Shown in pieces: positions 1-12,600 of a stretch of 64,000 nt of DNA. The position numbers were made by a program, and so were the translations under genes. This stretch comes from Spinacia oleracea. Its lineage: Eukaryota; Streptophyta; Magnoliopsida; Caryophyllales; Amaranthaceae. The stretch is from assembly GCF_020520425.1 (NCBI RefSeq), contig NC_079487.1, positions 134,004,385 to 134,068,384 on the forward strand, given 5' to 3'. The first letter of the stretch is position 1. Each line of letters begins with the position of its first letter. The notes beneath the pieces were generated by a model. The model was not told the DNA's origin. It worked only from the letters and a program-made list of their open reading frames with translations, and made no database searches.

Positions 1-816
1 CAATAAGTGACACACAAGTAGTACACAAATTGTGGGATAGAGGATTTTGACTCGTTTTTAAGCAATCAATTATCCACCTCCGATCAATACTACGACGTAC
101 AAATTTGGAGTTAAAGGAGAAGATTGAGTTTGATTGGTTGCGAAATAATTGTCAACCAAATTCATTACCATGGACATAATATTGTTAATTTCTTTGTCAT
201 GCCACTTAAATTTTAGCCACAATCACATCATTTATGACCAGCTATCAAACTGACCGTAATTAATTCACCAATACTCTTTAAAACCCCACATTATATTTGA
301 TGTCAAACAACTAGCATATAGTAGTATCAAATTTGTGTATGCAAACAAATAAACAAAAGTGCACAAACAATAAATCATGATTACACTTTGAACATTGTCT
401 AATAAATCAAAACTATGTATCATAATCATGATATATATCAATATATGGGTCCAATTACAATTTAGAGTTAGCAAATGTGGACACGGCAAGTCGGCAATGC
501 AGAACTTGTTGCTCGAAAAAGAAAGGCACTAACTAAATTTGTAGATCTTAGAATAGTAGTTTAGTACTCTGTACTTTTATTTGTGTGTTTTTTTAACTTT
601 AACAGCTGCACTTTTTTTTGATGATGGAGTCTTGTTTGAGAGGCTGCTCTAACTTCAGGTCCCATAAATAGCAGCCTCTGAGTCTGAGGTGATCGAGTGA
701 GGTCTCATCCTCCTGTTCAGTGTTGACTTTGCTACATGATTCTAAACGCATGGAGCGGACCAAATTTATTATATCATGATATGATGTTTGGCAATTGGTT
801 CTTGGTTGGTTGTTTT
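1..816. other. Gene-free AT-rich DNA
   Basis: No open frame here shows a recognisable domain or plausible splice structure. The sequence is AT-rich intergenic DNA. The short frames (for example 265-489 on the minus strand) are low-complexity and unsupported. Confidence 0.6.
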
Positions 817-1159
817 AAAAGATGGTTGTGTGTCGACCCGTCCGAGGCCCGACCCAATCCAACATGGGAAAACCCGACCGAACCTGGCACAGAAAAAGCC
901 CGGCCTGACACGGGCATGGAAAAAGCACGACCTAGCAAGACCACGAAATCGTGGGTTGTGAGCTGCATTTTTTTTTGTAAAAAGCATGGCATGGCTCGAT
1001 CCGGCACGACAAAGCACTCTAAATTTAGTAAATCTAAGCTTAGGCACGGCGGCCTGTGGGACTGAGCCCTGTTTTGAAATTTTTGGTCTGGCCCGTTCGG
1101 GCTTGCAATATGTGGGCTCGGCCCGAAGCCCGACCCGATCTGGCCCACGACCATGTTTA
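817..1159. mobile_element. hAT-type MITE with GC-rich subterminal repeats
   Basis: The element is flanked by a perfect 8-bp duplication GTTGTTTT (809-816 and 1160-1167), the target-site length of hAT transposons. Its ends are imperfect inverted repeats (AAAAGATGGTTGTG and CACGACCATGTTTA). The interior is full of CCCGACC and GGCCCG words, typical of hAT subterminal repeats and far more GC-rich than the flanks. There is no transposase, so it is non-autonomous. Open frames across it on both strands are shadows of the repeats. Confidence 0.8.
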
Positions 1160-2261
1160 GTTGTTTTACTTGACTTGTTTGATCGCCGCTATGAGTTGCT
1201 TATTTGACCCTTGATTGTTTACAAATATGTGTGGTATGTTGGTGGATGTTGGTTGTAGCTGAGCAAAATGACATTTAACGACATTTTTGGCAGGTGCAAA
1301 GCCAAACACCAACCTCCAAAAGCTAGTAACACTATATTTTCATTTTTATAGCCAACAAAAATGTCAATTACCAAACACATTTTTTTTTGACGGTTAGACC
1401 AAAACCAAAAGACAATGGAAAAGCTAGGCAAAAGCCATTTGCTAAGGCTAGATAGTGTTAATTTTGCTTCACTTCATCACTTGTGCTACTCAGGATGTTA
1501 TTAACCGATAAATGTCAGTTACAACAAGCTCCAAGGTTGTTTCCAAGATTTGTGATTCACATGTGAGTTGTACGTCCTGCAATGTTAGTGAAAAAACGAA
1601 TTAAAGAATCGCATTAATTAGAGTCATCACAAAATATATATATATGTATATATATATGATTCACATGTGTGTTGTACGTCCTACATACATTGTTAAGTGA
1701 AATAACGAATTAAGGAATCTCAATCGGTTCATCTCAAGATTTATTATTCGCATGTGAGCCGCACGTCCTGCATTGTTAAGTGAATGAACGAATTAACGAA
1801 TCTCATTGGGATTCGTGAGTATGAATGTAACTCTCCCTCTCATTGACGGGTGCATGTGATGAACAATTTGACAAAAACCCGATGACATGAAAAGAAAACC
1901 GTGGTAATTTATAGACGTACGTTTTGCAAATTGCATGTTGTATTGTTGTTACATGATTGTAGTATGGTTTAATTAATAAATAGGTATGGTCGAATTATCC
2001 AACACAAAGATATGATAATATGATATACTTTAAATTCCAGAAGCTTATGGCCTTATTTCTTTCGTCTCCTGATGATTTGTAGTCGTTGGTTTAATTTGGA
2101 TTTCTTCAAATTTCAGTTACAATCTTGATAGCGTAAATATGACCGGCCCATGGTTTTGGTTTGGATTTCTTTCGATGCAAATTGCATGTTGCTTGTATTA
2201 TGCTTCAAACATCCAAAAAATTCCGGAAATAATAACCACATACACTAACATGCGAGTATGT
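1160..2261. other. Intergenic DNA with a diverged ~95-bp tandem repeat
   Basis: No gene is seen. Positions about 1548-1806 hold three diverged copies of a unit containing CACATGTGAGTTGTACGTCC followed by GTTAAGTGAA and ACGAATTAA. The second and third begin near 1659 and 1743. A short TA microsatellite lies at 1637-1658. The rest is AT-rich and featureless. Confidence 0.55.
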
Positions 2262-2705
2262 TGTTAAAATATTAATCTAGAAAAATCTGGATCATATGTT
2301 TATAAAAATCTAGTAGTGAAATGTATTGTGTAGAAAATTCTAGAAATATGATTGTAAATCATAATCTAGAATAATCTTAGGAAATGTCTAGAATTATCCT
2401 AAGAAAAATCTATTTAGAAAAATCTAGATAAATGACAAGTGTAGAAAAATCTAGAAATTAGGATACAACCACTATAAATAGGTTGTATGTGCATAAATTG
2501 AAGGGTGAGCCAATCAAGAGAGCTCCCACAAAAAAAGTGGATGAGGGGTAGAAACAACAGTTCTACCAAAGATATAAGTGAGAGACATGGGCACTCAAAA
2601 ATATTGTTGTAAAATTCTTATTAATGTGATCAATGATAAAAAAACAATTTTATTATATAATTGAGGTCCATCAAAACTTTCGCGTGCGTCCTCAAATTTC
2701 TATCA
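2262..2705 (+). mobile_element. Solo LTR, probably Copia type
   Basis: A 444-bp sequence opens with TGTTAAAATATT and closes with CA, and is flanked by near-identical 5-bp duplications (TATGT at 2257-2261, TACGT at 2706-2710). It carries a TATA-like CTATAAATAGG near 2473-2483 and many AATCTAGAAA words in its U3-like half. No internal retroelement domains lie beside it, so this is a lone terminal repeat left by recombination. One difference between the target duplications suggests moderate age. The Copia assignment rests on overall look only. Confidence 0.7.
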
Positions 2706-4437
2706 TACGTTACAAATGAGATATGTTACAAATGAGATTATAACTTTCATTGCATTCCCAATTCCAACTTAAAACGCCCTCGTATTGTATTAATATGAGA
2801 TGTATGGATTAAATTGACATACTTTTGAAAAACCTTAGCATCATTATGTTCATATGACACATATATCATCAAGCATATCAAAGTTATCAACACCCAAAAT
2901 GAGGACCAATGAGATCATGGCCTATTGTTAAGGATTAAGGATTGACCGGGATTCAAATTACGATAGTATCAGGTTTCAATCTCCCTCACAACTCAAACTT
3001 GTACTAAGTTATAATACCTATTAATAAAGATTGAAATTTTATATATGTAAGATAGTCTCAAATTGAAATCCCATCCTTTATAATTTGTAATGTATAAGCT
3101 TTTGACTTAAAATCACCTATTTTAATTAAATTACCGTGAGCACTTAATTATGAGGGGTTCTGACAATACCACGACAACTACTCCAAACTGAATGAACTTC
3201 TTTTACCCAATTTACTATTTTAATTTGTAATAAAATAAAAGCATCTTATGTAGAATAATCAAACGATCCAATCCAGACGATTGGACTAAATTCCTCTTTA
3301 ATTTGATCTTATTCTTTTTGTGGCATTGATATTCCCATGACTTAGTTTCTTTATAATTAGTGTTTTTTTACAATAATGTTTCTTTTGTTTTCTGCTTTAT
3401 CCTCCCAAAAGGTTGCACACTTGCACTAACTATGTAGTTATAAATATCTAATAAATATCTAAAGTGACCCTTTTCTCTTTGCCCAATTCGTATTAATATA
3501 GATAAGAATATCATTATCGCGCTAATGATGCATTGATTAAATATTCAAAGTAGACTTAGCTTCATTCTTATTGTCTGATTTAATAACAACGTGTTATATA
3601 TGTTTACAAACTTAGAATACAATTGTTTGAACAATTCTATTTATGAGAAACTATTTCCTTGATATTGATTGTATTAATTTTTAATAAGCTTATTTAGCAT
3701 CGTTTAATTAGGTAGGCATGGTCGAACAGTCTTACACGAGGATTTTAACAATATAAATTTACTCCGTATGTGATAATACATTATACGAATTACTCCCTTC
3801 GTCCCTTTTTAATCTTACTCATAGTGTAATACTCCGTAGCTTATATAAGTAAGATAAAATATTAACTTCACAAGTATTAAATTAAAGACCGTAGTTTCTT
3901 TATTACAAAGAACTGTTAATAATAATTATATAAAATGATGTAGGAAACCCAAGGGTTACATATAAGAAGTTAAAAATGAAAATAGTAACTTATATACGTA
4001 GTACTAAACATCAATTACACCAATCAACACCTGATTTTGACATACATGCCTACATTAGTTCCAGTTGTAGAAAATATACTAAATGCTTATTTGCATTCCT
4101 TAACCTAATCCCAATTATATCCCACTAGTAAATAAGGGTTTGCATAAATAAAAATAAATAAGGGAGTGACTAAATGAAAATGTACGTAAATCGACAATCA
4201 CAAGTGAGAAAGGACTAAACTGTATAAACCAAGTAAGAAGAAAGTTCCCCAATCTTCCTATACAATCTTCTTTACCTTTGATCATTTAGGCGAATGATCG
4301 AAGGTGTCTCTTTCACTTTCAAGCAAGTCGACCAATGGCCTCGGCAAGCGCACCGACCTCAATACTATCTAGTAATATGCTATTTATCGATGATAACTGA
4401 ACCCGATTAATAATATTAGCTTTGGACAATGAAAAAT
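2706..4437. other. Gene-free AT-rich DNA
   Basis: No coding region is supported. A single Stowaway-like end (CTCCCTTCGTCCC) sits near 3792 without a visible partner. Two exact TACTCCGTA words lie at 3760 and 3830. Confidence 0.5.
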
Positions 4438-4624
4438 TAGAGGTGATCAAAATTCAGGCCAACGCAAAAAAATCATGCCTAGCTCTTAAATTTGGTGCGA
4501 GCATTGCAGGCTGATACAAGATTTTAGCGTCGGGCTCGGGTTTTAGTCTAAAAATGCATATTTTAAACTACCTAAATCCGTACTTTTTCGAGCCAATGGT
4601 CCAGGTTATAGTTGATCAGGTCTA
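4438..4624. mobile_element. Degenerate hAT-type MITE
   Basis: The ends TAGAGGTGATCAA and TTGATCAGGTCTA are inverted repeats of each other and match the ends of the better preserved element at 24767-25047. The interior contains CGGGCTCGGG-like words. No 8-bp target duplication is recognisable, so the copy is old or its ends have drifted. Confidence 0.55.
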
Positions 4625-5110
4625 TTGAACACGCCTCATAATATATATATATATATATACCGCCTTATTTGTGTTTTCCTTTTCAAAGGAAACTCCAAAA
4701 TGGGTAATGCCCGATTGCTTGCTTGATCTACTAATGGTCTCGATCTCACTAGTACTTTTGGTATCAAAAGTAAAAGTTGTAGTGGATCATATTATTTGGA
4801 CCCATACCATGCTTAATGCAAGTAGCTAAAGTGTGCATAAAATTGAAACTCCAAGCTTCATATTTTGCCACGTTACGTTACGTTATACATTACTTCTTCA
4901 AATATACGAGAGGTACGGAATATTTGAGACTACTAATTATATATAATGCCTAAACTAACCGCAATAACAAAGGTCTATTTTCCTCTTTTGCTTTAGGCCA
5001 TAGAATCAACTTTCCTTTATTTAGTTTCAACTTTTCCCTTGCTAGAAACTAGAGAGTTGAACTTGTATTGACACACTCATTACATCTAATTATAGTGGTG
5101 CCTTGTCTTA
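4625..5110. other. Intergenic DNA with an AT microsatellite
   Basis: An (AT)n run lies at about 4638-4659. Nothing else is recognised; no coding frames are supported. Confidence 0.5.
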
Positions 5111-5365
5111 CTACCTTAGTTTCAAAAAGATATTTACAGTTACTATTTGCACGGACTCCAATGCAATGTTTAACAACTAATATATCCAATTTTGTATGTG
5201 AAAAAATTATAAAAATTTGATATTTTGAAAATACATCACAAGATCAATCTAACAAGATCTTACATGTAACGTTTTGATGTATATAATAGTGAGAATTTAC
5301 GGTCAAAGTTTTTATGCTTTGGATACATTTTCCCAAGCGTAAACAATTTTCTGAAACGGAGGTAG
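5111..5365. mobile_element. Stowaway-like MITE (CTACCTYMGTTTC family)
   Basis: The ends CTACCTTAGTTTC and GAAACGGAGGTAG are inverted repeats, and the 255-bp element is bounded by TA on both sides (5109-5110, 5366-5367). This fits Tc1/mariner-derived Stowaway elements. Related copies lie at 27395-27652, about 20355-20553 and 60298-60541, sharing the word TCTAACAAGATCTTACATG or its complement. Confidence 0.75.
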
Positions 5366-5463
5366 TACAATAATAAGTACGTGTAATTGCAAAATTTAGT
5401 AATAAGGTGATCGACGTACGAACACTTGATTGTTTGAACCCATAAATATCTTTATTAAGCAAG

Positions 5464-5696
5464 CACTACAAGAAATTGTACTATTAATGACGGGAAATCC
5501 CGTAGATAAAGACCAATAATTGTTGATTAACGACGGGATTTTTCGTCGTGAATCTGTCATAAAAGGTGACCGTCGTTAATGAAAAATCCCGTCGTTAACT
5601 CGTCGTAAAAGACATTTTTGACGGTTGATCCCGTCTTTGTTGGGTTGTTATCCCCGCGCAAAAACCCTTTTACGACGGGATTTTTACCCGTAGTTT
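5464..5696 (+). mobile_element. CACTA-type MITE, 3' end lost
   Basis: It starts with CACTACAAGAAATTGTACTA and continues with inverted GACGGG/CCCGTC words, as in the complete copies at 6657, 16104 and 51176. The similarity fades near 5696 and no CTTGTAGTG end is present, so this copy is truncated or eroded at its right side. Confidence 0.7.
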
Positions 5697-6656
5697 TTAT
5701 TTTTTATTATTGTTACTTGACGTATCAAAGAAAATAAATAAAGTGATGTAAATAGGTATTCATGATTTTCTTCTAGAGAGATATATATAGTGAGATGCGA
5801 TCGAAGTATAAGAAAACTAGCCTTATAAAGTGGAGCAATTCAAATTATTGTGTAGCGGATAATTGAGAGTGTTTCGTTGAAAGAGTTTTGAGGCAAAAAG
5901 ATATATCAAGCTAGGTTTAATTGATCTAAACCTCTAATAATAAGGGAGTGAATTGGTTAAGAGATGATTGAAAGAGGGGTTTAAGCCTTAAAAAGCTAAT
6001 TTTGAGTTATAATTTTTTTTTAACATAAGATTAATCTACTAATTAATTTTGAAAATATTAGTGTTAAGAACTTTTCGAAAAGAGGTTTGTGAATAATGTG
6101 GTGAAAGGACTACGAGTAATGTATTCTAATGTTGGTCAAACCTGCTGCCCTGATTTAATTAACCCTTTAAGGATCTAATTTGAAGACATGACAAATATAA
6201 AATAAAGGGATTTAACTACCAATTAGTGCTATTATCATTCTTAATTAATAGGTCATAGAACAAATTAAAGTGTATACTTTCATCACAAATTCTTATTTAA
6301 AATGGGTGTACAATAAATATCGTACACCGGAATAAAAGTTAACTTAAAATGCTTAAAAGTTAAGCATATATAGGTAAAAGTTATCTATTTTTCACTGATA
6401 AATTTTTTCATTTTAGTAAAACTTATTTCTTTAAAATAACTAATAATGTATAAAATTAATCATTTAACCCTTTAAAATATTTATCTATCAAATTTTTTTT
6501 TACTAATATAAAAGTTAATCAAAACTAGATTAAAGTTACAAAAAAAAGGTTAAAGTTATCTTGGTATACAATAAATTTATTGTACACCTTGTGCGCACAA
6601 GACCTTTTGTACTTTCATACTTTCGTTACTTTTCTTTTGCTGAAACAATATGAGAA
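5697..6656. other. Gene-free AT-rich DNA
   Basis: No frame, RNA gene or clear element is seen between the two CACTA-type MITEs. Confidence 0.5.
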
Positions 6657-6925
6657 CACTACAGGAAATTGTACTATTAACGACGGGAAATTCCGTCGCT
6701 AAAAGTTAATTATTGTTGATTAATGACGGGATTTTCCGTCGCGAACCCGTCATAAAAGGGGGCCGTCGTTAATGGCAAATCCCGTCGTTAACCCATCGTA
6801 AAAGACATTTGCGACGGTTGTTCCCGTTGTTGTTGAGTTGTTATCCCCGTCGCAAAAGCTCTTTTGCGACGAGATTTTTACCCGTCGTTATTAGGTTGTC
6901 ATAAAAGATACAAATTTTTGTAGTG
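6657..6925 (+). mobile_element. CACTA-type MITE
   Basis: This 269-bp element runs from CACTACAGGAAATTG to CAAATTTTTGTAGTG and is flanked by a perfect 3-bp duplication GAA (6654-6656, 6926-6928). CACTA/TAGTG ends and 3-bp target duplications define the CACTA (En/Spm) superfamily. The interior is a set of inverted GACGGGA and TCCCGTC words able to fold into several hairpins. There is no transposase. Confidence 0.85.
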
Positions 6926-8056
6926 GAAGGTGCTATGAATTGATTGGTTGTGTAAAACAATCCATCTCCGAAATTTCCAACATATTCTTTCAATTTGTTT
7001 TTATAGATATATACGTAGTACTCCATACCATCATTATAAACAAAAAAAATATAATTATCCTCAGCTTTATGTATTTTTAATTAATTCGACCTTTATTTGT
7101 CTTTTTCTTCGAATGTTCAATGAGCCACAATGACAATACTAACTATTCAAATAGAAAAAAATCTTTTGTATCCTAGGTTTGATAATATTATTATTTTGCA
7201 GCGCGTTTTATTGCAATTACTAGACATTAAATAAAAAGTTTCTTTATTCTCCATAAAAGTCGCCTTGCAAAATTATAAGTTACCCCTTGTTCTCCGCAAC
7301 TCCGACTAACTTGATTCCCTATTTATGTATTAAGGTGGGAATGGAAGAGATGTGAGCTAAAATATATAGAGACATACATTTAGATTACTCCTGATATTTG
7401 GAATTATTTTTGCTTGAAGCCTGCAAGTAGAGATTCAAATGTGTGATCTATCGTACACATACCTTCCACGACTCTATCTGTAATATTATTCCAAAATCTC
7501 ATTTGATAATTGACCTTAATTTGTTGAAATGAGATATTTGTTGGGAAGCAAGTGGGCAAGTTGAAATCAGAAAAAATGGAATATTATTTATATTTTGTAA
7601 AAATAAAATATAAAAAAAGGGAGTTGGAGGGATTGAGTTAGAGATATATTGATTATGTTTCACAACTCTTGATATGATTTTGGTGGACATAGTTTCCTTT
7701 TGCTTTCTTTATAGTTATCTCTATCTTTTATCTCTCACCATTATCTCTTTAACTTTTCGATCACTTTCTATTTTTAATAAATTATTTGAATTATTATAAG
7801 AACAATATATGAGAAGCATATATTATTATTGATTTATTGTTATTCTTGTTGTAATGTTAGTTGTTGTTAGTTGGTTCTAAGATATTTTACGGAGATGAAA
7901 TTCTATAATTAATTTTATGCTTTTATTTTGTCTGTACTGGAACACAGTGTACGAACATTACAAAGATCCAATATATGGAGTACGTACTAGAAGATGTACG
8001 GGAGTACGTCGGTACAGTGGGATTATCAGCTAGGTGTTATAGCTAAACAATTTAAA
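6926..8056. other. Gene-free AT-rich DNA
   Basis: Short frames such as 6948-7133 and 7499-7690 have no domain, signal peptide or splice support. I see nothing else. Confidence 0.5.
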
Positions 8057-8368
8057 CGAAAATGATAAAGGTCGCAACATGCGACCTTTAAGCCGTGTTA
8101 CAATGGTGACATGGCATGCTTATGTGTCATTATTTAATCTATTATATATGTTTTAAAAAAAGGTAAGAAAATCTTAATATTCTAATTTGTTTCCTTCCTT
8201 ACATCGATTACCTTATTTATATATTTTTATAGTAAAAATATTGCATTGATAGTAAAAATATTCTGGTGACGCATAGCCTACGTGGCGCCTGTATGTACCA
8301 AATAAACTGCGACACGTAAGATTGCGACAACTAATTGTTGTTGCAACTTGCGACCTTTATCATCACCC
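8057..8368. mobile_element. Mutator-like MITE
   Basis: The inverted ends ATGATAAAGGTCGCAA and TTGCGACCTTTATCAT are perfect over 16 bp. The element is bounded by related 9-bp repeats (CAATTTAAA at 8048-8056, CAACGTAAA at 8369-8377, seven of nine equal). A second copy at 26573-27181 has a perfect 9-bp target duplication, which is the Mutator length. It is non-autonomous. Confidence 0.75.
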
Positions 8369-9317
8369 CAACGTAAATAAGGTGTTGGGACGGACTTAAG
8401 AAAAATTAACGAATTTGAAGAATAACAATTAAAGAAAATGTATCGAAAATAATGTAGTTATCTTAGATGATATTTATCGTATGTGGTAGAGTTAGGTTAC
8501 ATCTTAGCTATATAACTTAGTAAACCTACAAAAAGTAGAATATCTAATTTGTATTATAAATAAAGGTGTATGCCCAAGAAGATTAATTAGGAACCATTTA
8601 CGCTAATCTTTTCCCTGCCAATGGGTTAGAGAACTAAATTCACCGGAGGGATTTGCAAAACTTTTATCGATTTTTATCAAATTTTTTTTGGGGGGGGGGG
8701 GGGGGGGGGGGGGATTTCTATTTGGTTCGTGGGTTGGAGTATTGATAATTTGGTAGTATTAGTTGTTATGTGTTAAAGGTTTATTCACATGCATCTAGCA
8801 GTACTCCAGAAGAAAGAAAATTTTATTGGTCTTGAAAAAACAAATTATTGTATTATGAAATTAGGTTAATGATGACATAATAAGTTCATATTTTATTCAA
8901 AACAAAAACGGAATATATATACCCTCAAAATGGAATCAAATATAAGTACTCTACACCAGGATTCAAGCAGTAGTCGTTTAATTATCGTATTGGCGTGTTA
9001 CGAATGATTCCTTGTGGTAAAAATAGAATTCATATTAAACAACACAAAAATTGAGGTTAAAAATAAAATTCATATTATGGTGACTAGTGGCGGAGGGAGT
9101 GTATATCAAGTGGGGTCATGTGACCCCCAATTGTAATACCCCAACCAAAAATAACGGAACGTAGAATGTAGTATCCGATCATTAGCCACCCCCTAGTTCC
9201 GGCTCTGAACACAAGTTGAACTCGCTTACTCTAATAATCCACACAAATAACCTAACACTACACCATCTTATCTTGTATTGACTTCCTAAATAGCCATAGC
9301 ATTGAATGTACGTCAAT
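8369..9317. other. Intergenic DNA with a 24-base G tract
   Basis: Positions 8690-8713 are an uninterrupted run of G, preceded by T. A small element-like block with inverted ends (TAGTGGCGGAGGGAG and CTAGTTCCGGCTCTG) lies at about 9086-9208. No coding region is supported. Confidence 0.5.
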
Positions 9318-9425
9318 CAAGCTCGCAAGGAAGTTGGTTAGATCTTCCATCCCGGTTCCAGGTGATCATGTGATCGATTCTTATCCCCAATCTTGTGGCT
9401 CATTTGCACCAGAAAGAATGTAGTA
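9318..9425 (+). mobile_element. tRNA-derived SINE
   Basis: The block contains a tRNA-like A-box region (AAGTTGGTTAGATCTTCC), a following GGTTCCAGGTGATC segment and the family tail TGTGGCTCATTTGCACC. The same order occurs on the minus strand at 54349-54452, where flanking duplications are visible. It is a short non-coding retroelement that would depend on LINE enzymes. Confidence 0.6.
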
Positions 9426-9899
9426 CTCGATCTCGACAAATTATTGATTTACTTTATTTGGTTGGCTCCAAAGAAGGAAACAAGGACGAAGACGACTGTT
9501 CGAGTAGCATACTAGGGAGTATTGTTGGAGTTTGCTCATTAATTGCATATGATTATACTTTTATGAATTATTGATTTTATGATTTTGGAGCTTAGCATGC
9601 CATATAATACACTGTTAGCTAATTCTCTACTGGACAAATAGTGAAGGATCGGTGTACATACGTTGTGCAATCATCCATGATATATATGTTGTTCACAACT
9701 ACCATAATGACATAGCGCTTTAAGCCCTGTTTTATTTACCATGAAAAATAATATTCAGTAAAAATAAGTTAAGTTCAGTACAAATAAGCTTTAATTAGTA
9801 TAATTCGGTAACTTTAACGAGCAAATACAATAGAAATCAATAGAAATAAGTTTCAATTAGTAAAAGCAATTTAAGTTCTGCAAAACTAAGGTAAAGAGG

Positions 9900-10460
9900 A
9901 TATAGTCAACCTTATTCATTTATCGACTTTTTCAAAAACTCGTGTTAGAAAATTTATTTATTTTTGATGCGAATGAGCCACGAATGCAATATAAATTACA
10001 AATGGAGGTTGTTTCTGCGAAGAAATTGCTAAGTGTGAAAATAAGGGAAGTATCGTCAACCAAGACTGTTGTTTTCCTCCAATCGGCTGTCGCTTTTCCT
10101 ACAAAAGGGCAAACGTAAACTGACTCGAGGGGGTTCCCGAGAAAATCCTCTCCGACACTCAAGTCAGGTCTAGTTAGAGAGAGAAAGTAGTGAGAGAGTC
10201 AGTGTGGAAATAATTGCATATACCCGAGTAATGATTAGGTGAGACATATTTATAATGATGCATGATGGAATTATTAGTAAATATGGGCAAGTGTAGGGGT
10301 ATGAAATCTTGGGCCTGCAGAAGGCTGAGATATGGGCCCCGAAATTCTGATCTGAGCCCATTAGGGGGTTTGTGTTTGAGGGTATTTTCAGTAATTTCCC
10401 CTAAAAGGATATTTTGGTAATTTGTGTAAACGTGGGTTCCACAGGGGATCCGAACAGGAG
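9900..10460 (+). mobile_element. Probable LTR fossil
   Basis: The stretch carries TCCGACACTCAAGTCAG, a motif common in plant LTRs, then a GAGAGA-rich block, ATATTTATAATG and a TGGGCCTGC block. The same order of blocks occurs at 21344-21655. No target duplication or coding domain was found, so the borders are approximate. It looks like a decayed solo or partial terminal repeat. Confidence 0.35.
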
Positions 10461-11331
10461 CGGGGGGAATCGAACCTGATACATATTGTACATAGACCCT
10501 CAGTTTTAAGCATCAGGCGAAGACATCATTGATACTCGTGTAAGACATTGTAAACAAACAACTATTTTTTATAATTTTTTTTTTACGATATAGAAATATG
10601 AAAGAAAAAAAACGATAACCAATTGGTTGTTTCGGGCCCAATGGAAGCACCCTAATCATTTGAAGTTAGCTGTAGTAGGCTCTCTTTTGCGGGCAATTTA
10701 GTGGTTTACAGTTATAAATGTACGCGTCACCGGGTCGGAAAATACTATTGCACGCCAGTTTGGCAAGCTCATCCCCGGGCCTACTACCCATCACCATAAC
10801 TTCACCGAAGCTGCTTTCCTTTGCTTTGCTAGTTGTTGCTACCACTTCTCCCCACCACTTGCATTTTAATACTCGTACCACATATTTTATGCTTATCCTA
10901 ATTATTACTACTCCATTCCAACCCAAACAGTACGAAATAGTACACAATGTTTTATTACTTAAAATTAACAATATAAATTAAATATCGTAACATACTTTAA
11001 TGTCTCTGTACTTAAAATATTGAAACATATACCTTTCATTCATTACATAGTCTCTTTTCACGCAGTAAATATCAAAGATTTGATAAAATAGGTTTCGGTG
11101 ATATTAAGTTCATACTCCGTATAAAATAAGTTAACGTCTAATAAGACCATAAATGAAAATTAGGCGGAGAGAATAAAAGCATGAATTTTAACTGGTTTGA
11201 CTTGTTTTTTACTTATTTCAAATGAAATGAGTTAAGAAAGTTCAGGCAAAATAATGTGTAAAAAACAAAATTTGAAAACAGCTCGTCTCCTGTTTGACCA
11301 GCTACAATATATAGAGAAGGTTAGTGACTGG
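10461..11331. other. Intergenic DNA, gene-free
   Basis: A tRNA-like B-box (GGTTCGATTCCCC on the minus strand, near 10466-10478) hints at a SINE remnant. The frames at 10666-10981 on both strands overlap each other and show no domain. Nothing else is seen. Confidence 0.4.
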
Positions 11332-12137
11332 CAGGCCCGGCCCTGGGCATAGGCGAGGTGTGCGACGGCCTAGGGTCCAGAGCCGAAAGGGGCCCTAAAA
11401 TGATTCAGACCCCAGTTCTATAGCATTAATGACGCAATAAGAGTTAACATAAACCTGGATGCAAATGAGACGGGATCGATTCCTCTTGCTATCATTTTCA
11501 GAGATTATTCCTTCTTTTTTTTTACTTCTTTCTATGTCTTACAAAGTAACCACTCTCCTTTTCCTTCTTTTTAAATTTTTTAGTACATGAGCTGTATTTT
11601 TTTTGGCAAATACATGAGTTGTTTTTAGATATTATTTCCCTAATAATAGGAAGTATTCATTTCCTTTCGTTTTTTTCTTTTCATGTTTAAGTCTTTCTCC
11701 TGGACAGTATTTTTTTATAGTTTTATGTAATGTGATTTTTTAGGTTGTTTGTCATCTTTAATTCAACAAAATCAGCTTGTAATAAATAAAATAAAAACCT
11801 AAAATGAATATCTGTGAAGTTTACTTTTAAAGTCATGTTACATAGTAAAAACAACTTTTCCATACTCTTATTGCACGATCTATGATCAATTTCGTTCACA
11901 TTCTTAATTACTCTCCGTGAAACACATACATAAAGAATAAAAAAAATCCCTCCTCTTTATTATAACAAAAGTAGTAGAAATAAGATTTTATAACAAAAAT
12001 CATGCGTATTTTTTTAATGAAATTATCTGTCAAATAGATTTTGAAACTTAAAATTTTACGAGTATTTATTACGAGTACATACGGGGGCCCATGTCTCATT
12101 TTTTGCCTAGGGCCCATTAATGTCAGGACCGACCCTG
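11332..12137. mobile_element. Non-autonomous hAT element, 806 bp
   Basis: A perfect 8-bp duplication GTGACTGG flanks the element (11324-11331 and 12138-12145). Its terminal repeats are CAGGCCCGGCCCTG and CAGGACCGACCCTG, with further subterminal repeats such as GGGGCCC and CCTAGGG. The length and the CAGG ends fit hAT. The interior is AT-rich and has no transposase. A diverged fragment of the same family (GGGCCTAGGCTAGG) lies at about 25118-25180. Confidence 0.85.
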
Positions 12138-12143
12138 GTGACT

Positions 12144-12600
12144 GGTGTTACTTGTACATTGTATCCATGTTACTTTTTTTTTTTTTTTTTTTATTACAGT
12201 TTCTTCAATTCATGTTAGAAGTTCCTTGTATTCACTGGTGTTACTTGACTTTTTATGATGGTGTTACTTATACATTGTATTCGTTGTTACTTTACATGTT
12301 TAATTTATTGCAGTTTCATGTTAGAGGTTCGATGTTACATAACTTTCTATGCTGGTGTTACTTATACATTGTATTCGCTGTTACTTTTTCTTGTTTATTG
12401 CAGTTTCATGTTAGAAGTTCCTTATATATATAGACCGGTGTTACTTAACTTTCTATGCCGGTGTTATTTATACATCGTATTCGTTGTTACTTTATTGTTT
12501 TAATGCAGGTTCTTTAATTTCACGTCAGAGTTTCGTGGTAAACATTGGTGTTAAATTATTTGATTTTCTATGCTGGTGTTACTTTTAGATTATGTTAACC
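12144..12600 (+). repeat. Tandem array, GGTGTTACTT units
   Basis: The unit begins GGTGTTACTTATACATTGTA, continues with TTGCAGTTTCATGTTAGAAG and repeats at spacings of roughly 95-115 bp. GGTGTTA words occur near 12144, 12237, 12260, 12354, 12437, 12460 and 12546. It begins exactly at the right border of the hAT element. Frames at 12041-12503 are by-products of the repeat. A related single segment on the minus strand is at about 52090-52210. Confidence 0.75.

Noticed and set aside
736-1207. Arg/Pro-rich frames on both strands
   Set aside because: They coincide with the GC-rich subterminal repeats of the hAT MITE at 817-1159.
12041-12503. Frames of 130 and 82 aa, repetitive and Cys/Leu/Phe-rich
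   Set aside because: They read through the tandem array; the peptide repeats mirror the DNA repeat.
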